A DNA stretch of 64,000 nt from Cryobacterium breve. GTDB taxonomy: Bacteria > Actinomycetota > Actinomycetes > Actinomycetales > Microbacteriaceae. Both the position numbers and the translations under genes were made by a program. The stretch lies in the NCBI RefSeq assembly GCF_004402375.1, contig NZ_SOGJ01000011.1, positions 1 through 64,000 on the forward strand. The letters run 5' to 3'. Shown piece by piece: positions 1 to 9,208 of the stretch (positions are counted from its first letter, which is position 1; the number at the start of each line of letters is the position of its first letter). The notes under the pieces were generated by a model, which saw nothing but the letters and a program-made list of their open reading frames with translations, made no database searches and was not told the DNA's origin.

Positions 1-477
1 GCGCTCCCGCAGGAGCCGGGCCCGGTATTTCAGCTTCGACGCCGTCACCGTGCCCGCCGACTTCAGCACCACCGCCTCAAACGCCGGCCTGGCCTCGGCC
101 GGCACCGACCACGCCTGATCGATCACCGCCCGCGCATGCTGGTAGCTGACCTCCCCAGCCGCCAGCGCGACCCAGGTGGCGGGGAGCTCCTCGGCCAGAG
201 CGCGGCTCTCCGCGATCAGGTTCTCCGCCGTGCGCCGCGGAATGCGGATCGTGCACGCCAGCTCGCTCACGAACTCCCGCTCCGCGACCTCGGCCGCGTC
301 CCACCGGGACCCCGGAAGCCGCACGACCGCATTCGCCCGGGACTGCCCGAACCTCCGGCCCACCTCAACCAGCTCCGCCCGCCGCGCGAAAGCCGCGGCA
401 ATGGCCCGCTCGGCCTCCGCGATCGCCTCGAAATGCGCCGCGAGAGCCTCCTGCTCGGCAAAGAATGAGGGCCTCAT
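1..477 (-). CDS. DUF222/HNH endonuclease family protein, N-terminal part (cut by window edge)
   Basis: The reverse strand reads open from an ATG at 477 to the window edge, 159 codons with no stop. The protein begins MRPSFFAEQEALAAHFEAIA and contains the block EFVSELACTIRIPRRTAENL followed by ESRALAEELPATWVALAAGE and SYQHARAVIDQAW. This pattern belongs to the DUF222 domain that precedes an HNH nuclease in the actinobacterial 13E12 repeat family. The HNH part would lie beyond the left edge, so nuclease activity cannot be judged. A complete member of the same family lies at 59.7-61.2 kb. These proteins are usually multicopy in Microbacteriaceae and their cellular role is poorly defined. Confidence 0.8.
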   Translation of the reverse strand, partial: MRPSFFAEQEALAAHFEAIAEAERAIAAAFARRAELVEVGRRFGQSRANAVVRLPGSRWDAAEVAEREFVSELACTIRIPRRTAENLIAESRALAEELPATWVALAAGEVSYQHARAVIDQAWSVPAEARPAFEAVVLKSAGTVTASKLKYRARLLRER

Positions 478-553
478 GACACCCACGCTACGGGCACCCA
501 CCGACATTCCACGCGGCATCCGCTCGACTCCGAACGCCCTGTGGACAACCCGA

Positions 554-1243
554 TCAGACGCGAATTGTGGAGGAACCAAGGCCGAGGAACTCCCGCAGCT
601 GATCCACGCCCTCGACTCGCAGTTCGGTCTCGGACCGGTTCAGGGTGTCTGGTGTCAGAACCAGTCTCTGGTTCAGGGCCAGTTCGTCGTCGCGCCTCTT
701 CACACGGCTGACTCCGTTCTCCCGGTATCCGACTTTTCTCGACACGGCGAGCGACGCCGGGTTGTCCAGGAACGCGGCGGAGGTGACCTCGGTGGCGTCC
801 AGGTGGTCGAACATGAAGGTGCAGAGCGCCTGCCGCATCACGGTACCGATTCCCCGGCCGTGGTGCTTCAGGCCGAGCCAGGAGCCCGTTTCCCCTGTTC
901 TCGTGACGAGGTAGTCCCTGGTGGATATGCTCTGACACCCCACGATCTCACCGTCGAAGCGAACCGTGGTCTCGAGGGTCCAGGCCTTCGGCGACATCTC
1001 GGCTCGTTGCGCCCAGTGGTACTGCGCGAGCCTCACTCGAACCTCGCCCGGGGAACCCACGGTCCAGGGGAAGAAGAACGGCATCTCAGTCGGCGCGTGG
1101 ATGCCGGCCGCGACGAGCGCATCGAGTTCGGGCAGGTCTGGGTCGCGAACAGGAGACAACGTCACAGGCCCGCTGGTGATGGTCAGCCCAAAAGGCGGCC
1201 ACAGCTCATCGAGCGATGTGGACAGGTGCACGTTTTCCTTCAT
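554..1243 (-). CDS. GNAT family N-acetyltransferase
   Basis: The 229-residue protein resembles GNAT acetyltransferases that act on small molecules or on protein N-termini (RimJ/RimL-like). The core shows a beta-strand region MPFFFPWTVGSPGEVRVRLA, then the acetyl-CoA loop GLKHHGRGIGTVMRQALCTF (R/Q-x-x-G-x-G/A-like) and the strand DATEVTSAAFLDNPASLAVS with the typical N-x-x-S of the family. The open frame runs further upstream, but I chose the ATG at 1243 because the sequence before it is arginine-rich and unlike the family, and because it overlaps the upstream gene by only 38 bp. Co-transcription with the upstream membrane protein gene is likely. Substrate unknown. Confidence 0.75.
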   Translation of the reverse strand: MKENVHLSTSLDELWPPFGLTITSGPVTLSPVRDPDLPELDALVAAGIHAPTEMPFFFPWTVGSPGEVRVRLAQYHWAQRAEMSPKAWTLETTVRFDGEIVGCQSISTRDYLVTRTGETGSWLGLKHHGRGIGTVMRQALCTFMFDHLDATEVTSAAFLDNPASLAVSRKVGYRENGVSRVKRRDDELALNQRLVLTPDTLNRSETELRVEGVDQLREFLGLGSSTIRV

Positions 1244-2108
1244 TCCTGACGGAGTCGGCTTCGTTCTCGCCGGCCCGGTGCTCTTCGATCCGCGCACTGG
1301 TCGCGAAACCCTTCGTCGGCAGATTCGCGTGCTTCTGGAGCACCTCAAGCCAGACCCGGTATTGCCTGAGCGTTTCAAAGTAGTGGAGTTGCACGCGATC
1401 GATCGCTTCCACTGGCGGAGGTCCCGGTGCAACCTGCAGTTCCAGATCGAGCGACCGCCAGCTCTCCGCGAGCAGTACCAACTGATCCGCCAGGATCCAG
1501 CCGGGGCCCAATTCATCGTTCGCCGCCGGAACGGTGATCATAACGGGCGCCCACTCAGCCATCGATTCCTGCAGGCGACGCCTGGCGGAGGCCGTGACGC
1601 GCAACATCAGACCAACGAACTCCTGGTGCGTGCAGAGCTGACCAAGATCTGCCGCGAGCTTCCGGTCATCGATGTGGTTCCAGAACCCGCTGGTTGCTCC
1701 GATCTGGGGCTCGATGCCCAGCGAGCGGAGCGTGGCAAGGTTCTTCGCATGATCGGCCGCTACGAAACCGGGTATGCCCCCGGCATAGAGGTCGGCTCCG
1801 ATGGCGGGAGCCAGAAGCATCCGTCCGACGTCGTTCACGGTTTGGGACAGACCACGAAACGCAATGGTAGAGATGCCCTGAAAACGTTCCTTGTCTCTGG
1901 CATCGGCCCGACTCTTGCCGAGGGTGTCCACGATTCGAGCGGTGATGAAGATGCCGATGAGACCGATGACCGCATCCCTGGTGTGCCCGAAACTCTCCGT
2001 CGCCGTATCCACGGCCGTGAAGTCCAGGAGGGACGGACTCAGAATCAGCACGCAGGCCGCCAGGACCAACCAGATGTGGCGGGCCACCTTCCCGATGCCA
2101 CGTATCAT
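1206..2108 (-). CDS. Hypothetical protein with two N-terminal membrane segments
   Basis: A 300-residue protein that I cannot assign to a family. Residues about 12-28 (IWLVLAACVLILSPSLL) and 43-60 (AVIGLIGIFITARIV) are hydrophobic and probably span the membrane. The remaining about 240 residues are soluble and alpha-helical in character, and the C-terminus is rich in charged residues. I chose the ATG at 2108, preceded by a G-rich GGGGGA about 13 nt upstream, rather than the longer frame beginning at 2189. The 3' end overlaps the start of the GNAT gene, suggesting one transcript. No catalytic motif is visible. Confidence 0.6.
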   Translation of the reverse strand: MIRGIGKVARHIWLVLAACVLILSPSLLDFTAVDTATESFGHTRDAVIGLIGIFITARIVDTLGKSRADARDKERFQGISTIAFRGLSQTVNDVGRMLLAPAIGADLYAGGIPGFVAADHAKNLATLRSLGIEPQIGATSGFWNHIDDRKLAADLGQLCTHQEFVGLMLRVTASARRRLQESMAEWAPVMITVPAANDELGPGWILADQLVLLAESWRSLDLELQVAPGPPPVEAIDRVQLHYFETLRQYRVWLEVLQKHANLPTKGFATSARIEEHRAGENEADSVRNEGKRAPVHIAR

Positions 2109-2215
2109 TTTTGCCAATTCTTCCCCCAGGATGCAGTACCCACGTGCCTCTCCAGATGCTAGCAAGGAACCGTGCAGCGGCTGCAACAAAACCGAGGGTC
2201 TGATCCGTGGCGTTA

Positions 2216-2231
2216 ATACCCCAGGGGGTAT
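2216..2231. promoter_or_regulatory. CsoR/CstR-type operator (ATACCCC-AG-GGGGTAT)
   Basis: A perfect 16-bp inverted repeat, ATACCCC-AG-GGGGTAT, lies 38 bp before the ATG of the small Cys-rich gene. C/G tracts flanked by ATA/TAT are the hallmark of operators bound by the CsoR/RcnR (DUF156) repressor family, which sense Cu(I), or persulfides in the CstR branch. No csoR gene is in the window, so the regulator would act in trans. Confidence 0.72.
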
Positions 2232-2269
2232 GTTATCCTCGATGCGACGGACCAGGAAAGAGGGCCACC

Positions 2270-2395
2270 ATGTGCTATCAGATCACGTGTTCCAACTGCA
2301 ATAAGGCAACCTGGGACGGCTGCGGCCAGCACGTCGACGATGCGCTCTACGGCGTAACCGCGTCCGACCGCTGCACCTGGCGTGATGGAAGCTGA
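2270..2395 (+). CDS. Small Cys-rich protein (MCYxITCSxC type), 41 residues
   Basis: The ATG at 2270 opens a 41-residue protein beginning MCYQITCSNCNKATWDGCGQ and ending in DRCTWRDGS. It carries five cysteines (positions 3, 7, 10, 18 and 34) and an early HV pair. Small proteins with the pattern MCYxVTCxxCGKxTWxGCGxHV occur widely in actinobacteria without assigned function. The Cys/His arrangement suggests metal or thiol chemistry. The CsoR/CstR-type operator just upstream strengthens an inferred link to copper or reactive-sulfur stress. The 3' end overlaps the next gene by 11 bp, so the two are probably translationally coupled. The longer frame from 2207 would start inside the operator and is unlikely. 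Confidence 0.65.
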   Translation: MCYQITCSNCNKATWDGCGQHVDDALYGVTASDRCTWRDGS

Positions 2396-2747
2396 CGAGC
2401 AGACCGCTCTCACCAGGACGGACATTCTGCACGCCCGTGCCGAGGCCTCGCACGAGTGGTCGAGACTGCTCGGCGACACGAACTCGTGCGCCCTGGCGAA
2501 GGATGGCCGCTCACACCCCGCCGCCAAGTTCCAGGAGGGCCGGGTCGCTGCCCTCGGCGAATTGGCGCGCCGCATTGACGATGACACGGATGCCGGAAAC
2601 GTCGCCGCCGAGGCCCTCGCCGTCACCATTCGCTGGGTACAACAAACACTGCCCGGCGCTCGTCAGGACCGCGACTGGGCGGCATACCGCACCGGAGGGA
2701 TCGAGGCCATGACCGAGATTTCAACCGTGCTGGAGACGACCGACTGA
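2385..2747 (+). CDS. Hypothetical helical protein coupled to the Cys-rich small protein
   Basis: A 120-residue protein from the ATG at 2385 (a GTG at 2382 is also possible). It is acidic, predicted largely alpha-helical, and contains EASHEWSRLLGDTNSCALAK and GRVAALGELARRIDDDTDAG. I recognise no family. Its start lies inside the end of the upstream 41-residue gene, so the pair forms a small two-gene operon under the CsoR/CstR-type operator. No ribosome-binding site stands out, consistent with translational coupling. Function unknown. Confidence 0.55.
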   Translation: MEADEQTALTRTDILHARAEASHEWSRLLGDTNSCALAKDGRSHPAAKFQEGRVAALGELARRIDDDTDAGNVAAEALAVTIRWVQQTLPGARQDRDWAAYRTGGIEAMTEISTVLETTD

Positions 2748-2813
2748 CGACCCAGGAACCGCCCGTCATCTTCGAGAGCTGACCCGCTCCGCGGACTACC
2801 CGGTCAGGGCCGG

Positions 2814-3428
2814 CTACCGGGCCAGGGAGGTGCACTCCGGCGCGGCGTCGAAGGCCTGCCCGATCGCGCTCGTGCCGTCGGCGGCGGCCGTTCCGATCGC
2901 CGTCACCGTGGTGGCGAGCGCTGTCAGGGAGGCACCGGCATCGCTGGCGACCGTACCGAGGGCCGCGACCAGTGCGGTGCCGGTGGCGCCATCCACGGAT
3001 GCCACGCTCGACTCCAGATCGGAGATCGACGAACTGAGGTCATCCGAGGATTCCCTGACGGCGGACACCTGGGGATCATCTTCGCTGCCCCTCGGCACCG
3101 CCTTGATGGAGTCCGCGAGTGCGGCCGCCGACTCCTTGATGGTCTGCATCTGGGTGTTGAGCCGGGCCGACACGTCGGCCCCGCCCGCCGCCGCGGTCGA
3201 TACCAGACCCTGAACATCCGTTTTCAGGGTGGCCGTCGACGAGCAGACGTCACCAGCCCACGCGGTCTGCTCCGCGGTGGGGGGCGTGCCACTGGCGGCC
3301 TCTGACGAGGTGGCGGATGGCGTGGGTGACGCGGTCGGCTCCGACTGGGTGCACCCGGAGAGAAGAGCGGCCGCGGCGAGAAGGCCGATCAGGGCTGCTG
3401 CGTTCAGCTTGCGGGCCGATTTCGTCAT
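2814..3428 (-). CDS. Secreted lipoprotein, low complexity
   Basis: A 204-residue protein with a clear lipoprotein signal peptide: basic MTKSARK, hydrophobic AALIGLLAAAALL, then the lipobox LLSGC with the lipidated cysteine at about residue 26. It continues as a Ser/Thr/Pro/Ala linker (SEPTASPTPSATSSEAASG). The mature region is Ala/Ser/Thr-rich and helical, with two cysteines (in WAGDVCSSTATL and in APECTSLAR) that could form a disulfide. No enzyme motif is visible. It is probably an extracytoplasmic surface lipoprotein of unknown function, transcribed alone. Confidence 0.75.
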   Translation of the reverse strand: MTKSARKLNAAALIGLLAAAALLSGCTQSEPTASPTPSATSSEAASGTPPTAEQTAWAGDVCSSTATLKTDVQGLVSTAAAGGADVSARLNTQMQTIKESAAALADSIKAVPRGSEDDPQVSAVRESSDDLSSSISDLESSVASVDGATGTALVAALGTVASDAGASLTALATTVTAIGTAAADGTSAIGQAFDAAPECTSLAR

Positions 3429-3515
3429 GGGAGCTCTCTCCTTCGGTGACTGACGGCATCCGGCCCGCTCCCCCGGTGGTGAAACGGGCCGGACACCCTG
3501 GACCGGGGTTTCCTT

Positions 3516-3764
3516 CTACTCAGTGTCGTCCGAGGTCAGCTGGATTGCCAGGCCCAGGGCCTCGGCGATCTTCCTCACGGCGGCCGCGGTGCGCGCGGTG
3601 CCGATGACCGGTGCCACGGCAACGAGCACGTCCTCGACGTCGTCGACGGACAGGCCCGGTTCCTCCGCCGACCCGATGTGCAGCAGATAGGACATCATCG
3701 GGGCCTCGACCGCGTCGAGAACCGCGATACCGATAGTGGAACGAGGACCCTGCCACGACACCAC
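3516..3764 (-). pseudogene. Carboxymuconolactone decarboxylase-like protein, C-terminal fragment
   Basis: The 82-residue frame reads GIAVLDAVEAPMMSYLLHIG and then VLVAVAPVIGTARTAAAVRK IAEALGLAIQL. This matches the C-terminal half of the small carboxymuconolactone decarboxylase (AhpD-fold) proteins common in actinobacteria, which continue upstream for another 35-45 residues. Here nothing family-like precedes it, the only start is a GTG-GTG, and a 96-bp repeat begins about 50 bp upstream. I therefore read it as a 5'-truncated remnant, although a short functional protein cannot be excluded. Confidence 0.5.
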
Positions 3765-3817
3765 CCGAGTCGGGTGAACCGTTGCTTCCGGCGGCCATGG
3801 GTGTCGGCGGTCGTGGG

Positions 3818-3913
3818 TAACTCAGGACATCCGTCGCCGCCATGTCAAACCACTGCGGAATTAGGCGCAATCATCACGGATGTCCGGCCCGGCAGGACGG
3901 ATCTCCTGAGTTA
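3818..3913. repeat. Palindromic intergenic element family 2, copy 1 (96 bp)
   Basis: The ends are inverted repeats: TAACTCAGGACATCCGTC on the left and, read on the opposite strand, TAACTCAGGAGATCCGTC on the right (17 of 18 identical). A second copy in reverse orientation and of exactly the same length lies at 22625-22720. Similarity extends about 25 bp beyond the right end here. The element sits 63 bp from a family 1 element. Confidence 0.75.
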
Positions 3914-3976
3914 GCAACAACACCCGCCGGGGGCGCCGGGTGCGCCGGGGGTCCACGACGAGCTGGTCCCGCTGCG

Positions 3977-4065
3977 CGAACGTATTCGACGGAGATTTTG
4001 CCCGAAACAGACCAGAACTGGCCAAAACCCGGCCCATTTCCTAAAATCTCCGTCGAATTGGTTCG
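3977..4065. repeat. Palindromic intergenic element family 1, copy A (89 bp)
   Basis: Terminal inverted repeats of about 23 bp (left AACGTATTCGACGGAGATTT, right on the opposite strand AACCAATTCGACGGAGATTT) flank an unrelated interior. It lies just beyond the 3' end of paaZ. Four other copies of identical 89-bp length occur in the window. Confidence 0.85.
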
Positions 4066-4131
4066 ACCGGCTCTACGCTCTCGGTCTGCACAGGGTGCTC
4101 CGCCGGGACGCACCCGGCCCGTGCCGGCGGG

Positions 4132-6225
4132 TTACTCCTTGGCGACCAGGGTGAGAACGTCGTAGGTGGCGACGACCTCGTCGTTCTGGTTGTGCAGCAC
4201 GGCGTCCCAGCAGACCTCGCCGTATTCGTCGGTCTCGCGGGGGGTGATTCGCTTGGCCGTCAGGGTGACCCGGATGCTGTCGCCAGGCGACACCGGGGTG
4301 ACGAACCGCAACTTCTCCAGCCCGGAGTTCGCGAGCACCGGCCCGGGGGCCGCGTCGACGAACAGCCCGGCCGCCCAGGACACGAGCAGGTAGCCGTGCG
4401 CGACGATCCCGGGGAAGAACGGGTTCGCGGCGGCCGCCTCGGCATCGGTGTGCGCGTAGAACTTGTCGCCCGTGTCCTCCGCGAACGCCGTGATGTCGGC
4501 CAGCGTGACCACGCGCGGTCCGCCCTGCGTCTGGTCGCCCACCCGCAGCTCGGCCAGTGACTTGCGGAACGGGTGGATGCCCGTCTGCACCGCGGCACCG
4601 GTGTGCCACTCCCCCGTGATGGCGGTGAGCATGTCGGGCGAACCCTGGATGGCCGTGCGCTGCATGTGGTGGAGCACCGAACGGATGCCGCCGAGCTCTT
4701 CGCTGCCGCCGGCGCGCCCAGGTCCGCCGTGGACGAGGTGGGGAACGGGCGAACCGTGACCCGTGCTGCTACGCGCGTCGACCCGGTCGAGCATCAGCAC
4801 CCGACCGTGGTGCGCGGCGATGCCGAGCACGAGTGCGCGCGCGACATCGGGGTGGTGGGTGGCCACGGTCGTCACCAACGAGCCGCCGCCGCGGGCGGCC
4901 AGCGCCACGGCGTGGTCCAGATCGGTGTATTCGATGATGGACGCCACCGGGCCGAAGGCTTCGATCTCATGCACGGCCGGGCTCTCCGGGTCGTGGAAGG
5001 CCAGCAGGATGGGCGCCATGAAGGCGCCTTCCGGGTCAGCTCCGGTCGGCAGGTCCTGCGAGCCCATCACGATGCGTCCGCCGCCGTCGATCAGGCGGGC
5101 GACGCTGGCAAGCACCTCGTCGCGCTGGCCGGTGCTGGCGAGGGGCCCCATGGTGACCCCCTCGGTGCGCGGGTCACCGAGGGTGACGCGGCGGGCCATC
5201 CGTTCGGACACGGCAGCGACGACCTGGTCGCGGCGGCCCGCCGGGACGATCAGCCGACGGATGCTGGTGCACTTCTGGCCGGCCTTGCTGGTCATCTCGG
5301 TGACGACAGAGGCGACGTAGGCGTCGAACTCGGCCGTGCCGGCCGCGGCGTCCGGGCCCAGGATCGCGGCGTTGAGCGAATCGGTCTCACTGGTGAAGCG
5401 CACGCCGCCCTCGACAACGTTCGAGTGGGCCTTGAGGGTGCGGGCGGTTCCGGCCGAGCCGGTGAATGCGACCAGGTCCCGGTAGTCGAGGTGGTCGATC
5501 AGGTTGCGGGCGCTGCCGGAGATGAGCTGCAGGGACCCGGGCGGCAGGATGCCGGAGGCGAGGATGTGGCGCACGACGGCCTCGGTGACGTAGCCGGTGG
5601 GCGTCGCCGGCTTCACGATGGTCGGCACACCGGCGATGAACGCCGGGGCCAGCTTCTCGAGCATTCCCCAGACCGGGAAGTTGAAGGCGTTGATCTGGCA
5701 GGCGACGCCGGGGATGCGGGTATAGATGTGCTGGCCGCTGAAGGAGCCGTCGCGGGAAAGGGCCTCTACGTCGCCGTCGATGTAGACCTGGCTGTTGGGC
5801 ATTTCACGCCGACCCTTGGAGGACAACGTGAACAAAACCCCGATGCCGCCGTCGATGTCGACCATCGAGTCGTAGCGGGTGGCGCCGGTGCGGGCGGAGA
5901 GCTCGTAGAGCTCCTCTTTAACCCCGCCCAGGTACTGGCCGAGCTTCTTGAGCAGGATGGCGCGCTGGTGGAAGGTCAGCTCTCCGAGGGAGGCCTGACC
6001 GACCGTGCGGGCGTGGGCCACCACTGCGGCGAGGTCGAGACCATCGCTGCTGACCCGGGCCACCTCGGCCCCGGTGCTCGCGTCGAGCACGCTCTGGGCG
6101 CCTGAGTCGTCGGCGGGCGCCCACCAGGCATCCAGAACGTAGCTTGGCACAACTGTGCCGATGGTCTTATCAGTGCGTGAGTCAGTGCTTGTGCCATTGT
6201 TTGTGCCATTGCTGAGGAGTGTCAT
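4132..6225 (-). CDS. paaZ: Bifunctional oxepin-CoA hydrolase / 3-oxo-5,6-dehydrosuberyl-CoA semialdehyde dehydrogenase
   Basis: A 697-residue two-domain protein, the normal size for PaaZ, which opens the oxepin-CoA ring in phenylacetate degradation and oxidises the resulting aldehyde. Residues about 25-525 form an aldehyde dehydrogenase: NAFNFPVWGMLEKLAPA, KPATPTG, the glutamate loop FTSETDSLN (Glu 280) and the nucleophile AGQKCTSIRR (Cys 319). Residues about 550-697 form a MaoC-like hydratase with FYAHTDAEAAAANPFFPGIV followed by AHGYLL. The ATG at 6225 overlaps the paaH stop as ATGA, so I prefer it to the upstream start at 6240. Last gene of the coupled paa block. Confidence 0.92.
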   Translation of the reverse strand: MTLLSNGTNNGTSTDSRTDKTIGTVVPSYVLDAWWAPADDSGAQSVLDASTGAEVARVSSDGLDLAAVVAHARTVGQASLGELTFHQRAILLKKLGQYLGGVKEELYELSARTGATRYDSMVDIDGGIGVLFTLSSKGRREMPNSQVYIDGDVEALSRDGSFSGQHIYTRIPGVACQINAFNFPVWGMLEKLAPAFIAGVPTIVKPATPTGYVTEAVVRHILASGILPPGSLQLISGSARNLIDHLDYRDLVAFTGSAGTARTLKAHSNVVEGGVRFTSETDSLNAAILGPDAAAGTAEFDAYVASVVTEMTSKAGQKCTSIRRLIVPAGRRDQVVAAVSERMARRVTLGDPRTEGVTMGPLASTGQRDEVLASVARLIDGGGRIVMGSQDLPTGADPEGAFMAPILLAFHDPESPAVHEIEAFGPVASIIEYTDLDHAVALAARGGGSLVTTVATHHPDVARALVLGIAAHHGRVLMLDRVDARSSTGHGSPVPHLVHGGPGRAGGSEELGGIRSVLHHMQRTAIQGSPDMLTAITGEWHTGAAVQTGIHPFRKSLAELRVGDQTQGGPRVVTLADITAFAEDTGDKFYAHTDAEAAAANPFFPGIVAHGYLLVSWAAGLFVDAAPGPVLANSGLEKLRFVTPVSPGDSIRVTLTAKRITPRETDEYGEVCWDAVLHNQNDEVVATYDVLTLVAKE

Positions 6226-7148
6226 GATGCGTCCTTCCAATCGAAGAAGCCGCGGCCGCTTTTGCGTCCGAGGTCACCGCGGGCGACGAGGTCGCGCAGC
6301 AGTTGCGGCGGGGCGAAACGGTCGCCGAGCGTCTCGTGCAGGTGCTCGGCAATGCCGAGGCGAACATCGAGGCCGACGATGTCGGTGGTGCGGAGAGGGC
6401 CGACCGGATGCTTGTAGCCGAGCACCATGGCCGTGTCGATGTCCTCGGGGCTGGCCACGCCCTCCTCGACCATGCGGATCGCCTCGAGCGCGATCGCGAC
6501 GCCGAGACGGGAGCTGGCGAAGCCGGGCGAGTCCCGCACCAGGATGGGCGTCTTGCCGAGCGCGGACACCCAGGACTGCGCCAGCCGGGCGAGCTCCGGG
6601 TCGGTGCTCTCCCCCGTGACGACCTCGATCAGGGTCGAGACCGGCACCGGATTGAAGAAGTGGAGTCCGATGAACCGTTCCGGACGGTCCAGCGCCTCGG
6701 CCAGATCGGTGATCGACAGCGAGGACGTGTTGGATGCGAGCCAGGCGGTGGGTGCGAGGTGCGCCTCGACCAGGCGGAGCGCCTGCGTCTTCAGCGCCAC
6801 AACCTCGGGGACGGCCTCGACTACCAGGCCGGAGGCGGCGAACGCGGCAGCATCCGTTGCCACGGCCAGCCGGTCGACGAGCTCGGCGCGGGTAGCGGTG
6901 ACACTGCCGCGACCGAGCGATGTGTCGACGGCTGCCAGCACCCGGTCTCGGGCGGCTGCGGCTGCGTCGTCACTCTGCTCCACGACGGTGACGTGGGCGC
7001 CGGCGATCAGGAACGCGTGGGCGATGCCGGCGCCCATCCGTCCGCCGCCGAGCACGCCGACCCGGTCGGGCACCGCCGGTCGGGCGAGGTCAAGCACGGC
7101 ACCGGTCGCGGTGCCGGTCCGGGTGCTGTTCCGGGTATTGAGCGTCAT
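6222..7148 (-). CDS. paaH: 3-hydroxyacyl-CoA dehydrogenase (PaaH type)
   Basis: A 308-residue NAD-dependent dehydrogenase that oxidises 3-hydroxyadipyl-CoA to 3-oxoadipyl-CoA in the phenylacetate pathway. The N-terminal Rossmann motif is VGVLGGGRMGAGIAHAFLIA. Next come ASNTSSLSITDLAEALDRPE and FIGLHFFNPVPVSTLIEVV, which holds the catalytic His of the HFFNPVP motif. The C-terminal domain carries VRDSPGFASSRL and ends GRKSGRGFFDW. It is joined to the enoyl-CoA hydratase gene and to paaZ by ATGA overlaps, indicating one mRNA. The N-terminus has about 28 extra residues compared with many homologues. Substrate assignment rests on the neighbours. Confidence 0.88.
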   Translation of the reverse strand: MTLNTRNSTRTGTATGAVLDLARPAVPDRVGVLGGGRMGAGIAHAFLIAGAHVTVVEQSDDAAAAARDRVLAAVDTSLGRGSVTATRAELVDRLAVATDAAAFAASGLVVEAVPEVVALKTQALRLVEAHLAPTAWLASNTSSLSITDLAEALDRPERFIGLHFFNPVPVSTLIEVVTGESTDPELARLAQSWVSALGKTPILVRDSPGFASSRLGVAIALEAIRMVEEGVASPEDIDTAMVLGYKHPVGPLRTTDIVGLDVRLGIAEHLHETLGDRFAPPQLLRDLVARGDLGRKSGRGFFDWKDAS

Positions 7149-7891
7149 CGCTGCTTCCTCTCCAGAAATGCGGTCATCCGGGCGAATTTCTCCTCGGACT
7201 CGAAGAGCCGGGCCTGAGCCGCGTCGTCGGCCAGCGGATGCGCGGCCGCCGGTAGGTGGAAGACCTCCTTGGCCAGCTGGGTGGCCAGGGGGTCCTGCGT
7301 GGCGATCCGGTCTGCCAGCGCGTGCGCGGCCGCCAGCAGGGCGTCCGGCTCATGCACCTCGGTGACCAGGTGCACGGCCAGCGCCTCGGCGGCGGTCAGG
7401 ATGCGGCCCGCGAGGATGATCTCCTTGGCCACGGGTTCGCCGACCAACGCGGCCAGCCGCCAGAGTGCACCGGCAGCCGGGATAATGCCGAGCCCGGTCT
7501 CGGGGTTGCCGAGCCGGGCCGTCGTCGAGGCAAGCCGGAAGTCGGCGGCGTAGGCCAGTTCAGCCCCGCCGCCAAGCGCCCAACCGTCGATGGCGGCGAT
7601 GACGGGCAGTGGCAACTTGGCGATCCGGCCGAACAGGCTGGAGTTGATGCCCTTCAGGGCGTCTTCCGCCCGGCGGTCCCGAAGCTGTGCGATGTCGGCC
7701 CCGGACGCGAAGACACCGTTCGTTCCGGAGAGGATCAGAATGCGCGGCCCGCGTTCGACCTCGCCACAGACCAGGTGCAGTTCGTCGATCAAGGTCTGGT
7801 CGATCGCGTTGCGCACGTGTGGGCGGTTCAGCTGCACGTGCACGCGGTCCGGACGGTATTCGACCAGCAGGGTCGTGAACTCCCGCGACAC
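7145..7891 (-). CDS. paaF: Enoyl-CoA hydratase/isomerase (PaaF-like)
   Basis: A 248-residue crotonase-fold protein, probably the 2,3-dehydroadipyl-CoA hydratase of phenylacetate degradation. The first oxyanion-hole loop is SGTNGVFASGADIAQL and the second is IDGWALGGGAELAYAADFRL. The glutamate in NPETGLGIIPAAGA fits one of the catalytic acids of hydratases. The gene starts with GTG immediately after the thiolase stop (TAGGTG) and its stop overlaps the paaH start. PaaF versus a general crotonase cannot be separated by sequence alone, so the symbol is by context. Confidence 0.8.
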   Translation of the reverse strand: MSREFTTLLVEYRPDRVHVQLNRPHVRNAIDQTLIDELHLVCGEVERGPRILILSGTNGVFASGADIAQLRDRRAEDALKGINSSLFGRIAKLPLPVIAAIDGWALGGGAELAYAADFRLASTTARLGNPETGLGIIPAAGALWRLAALVGEPVAKEIILAGRILTAAEALAVHLVTEVHEPDALLAAAHALADRIATQDPLATQLAKEVFHLPAAAHPLADDAAQARLFESEEKFARMTAFLERKQR

Positions 7892-9076
<1,185 letters not shown>

Positions 9077-9108
9077 GGCTTCATCACCTTTGATCGCCGT
9101 GTTTACCA

Positions 9109-9130
9109 ACTGACCGTTCGTTTTGTAAAG
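9109..9130. promoter_or_regulatory. PaaR-like operator in front of the paa block
   Basis: The 22 bp starting ACTGACCGTTCG and ending TTTTGTAAAG match the TetR-type PaaR site of Corynebacterium, as I recall it (ACTNACCG-NNCG-NNCGGTNAGT), at about 15 of 18 defined positions. The left half is exact and the right half is degenerate. It lies 33 bp before the thiolase ATG, between the divergent paaJ and ltrA-like genes, where release by phenylacetyl-CoA would be expected. Confidence 0.5.
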
Positions 9131-9208
9131 AATGACATACAAGGCCCCTCCCCGGCAACCGTGTCCGAGGACCGTGCCCTGAGACCCGGACTGAGGCAGA
9201 CTTGGTAT

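Noticed and set aside
3977..4065. Reading the 89-bp palindromes as insertion-sequence ends
   Set aside because: The elements are too short for a transposase, interiors are unrelated and no transposase gene is in the window; a non-autonomous element remains possible but is not shown.
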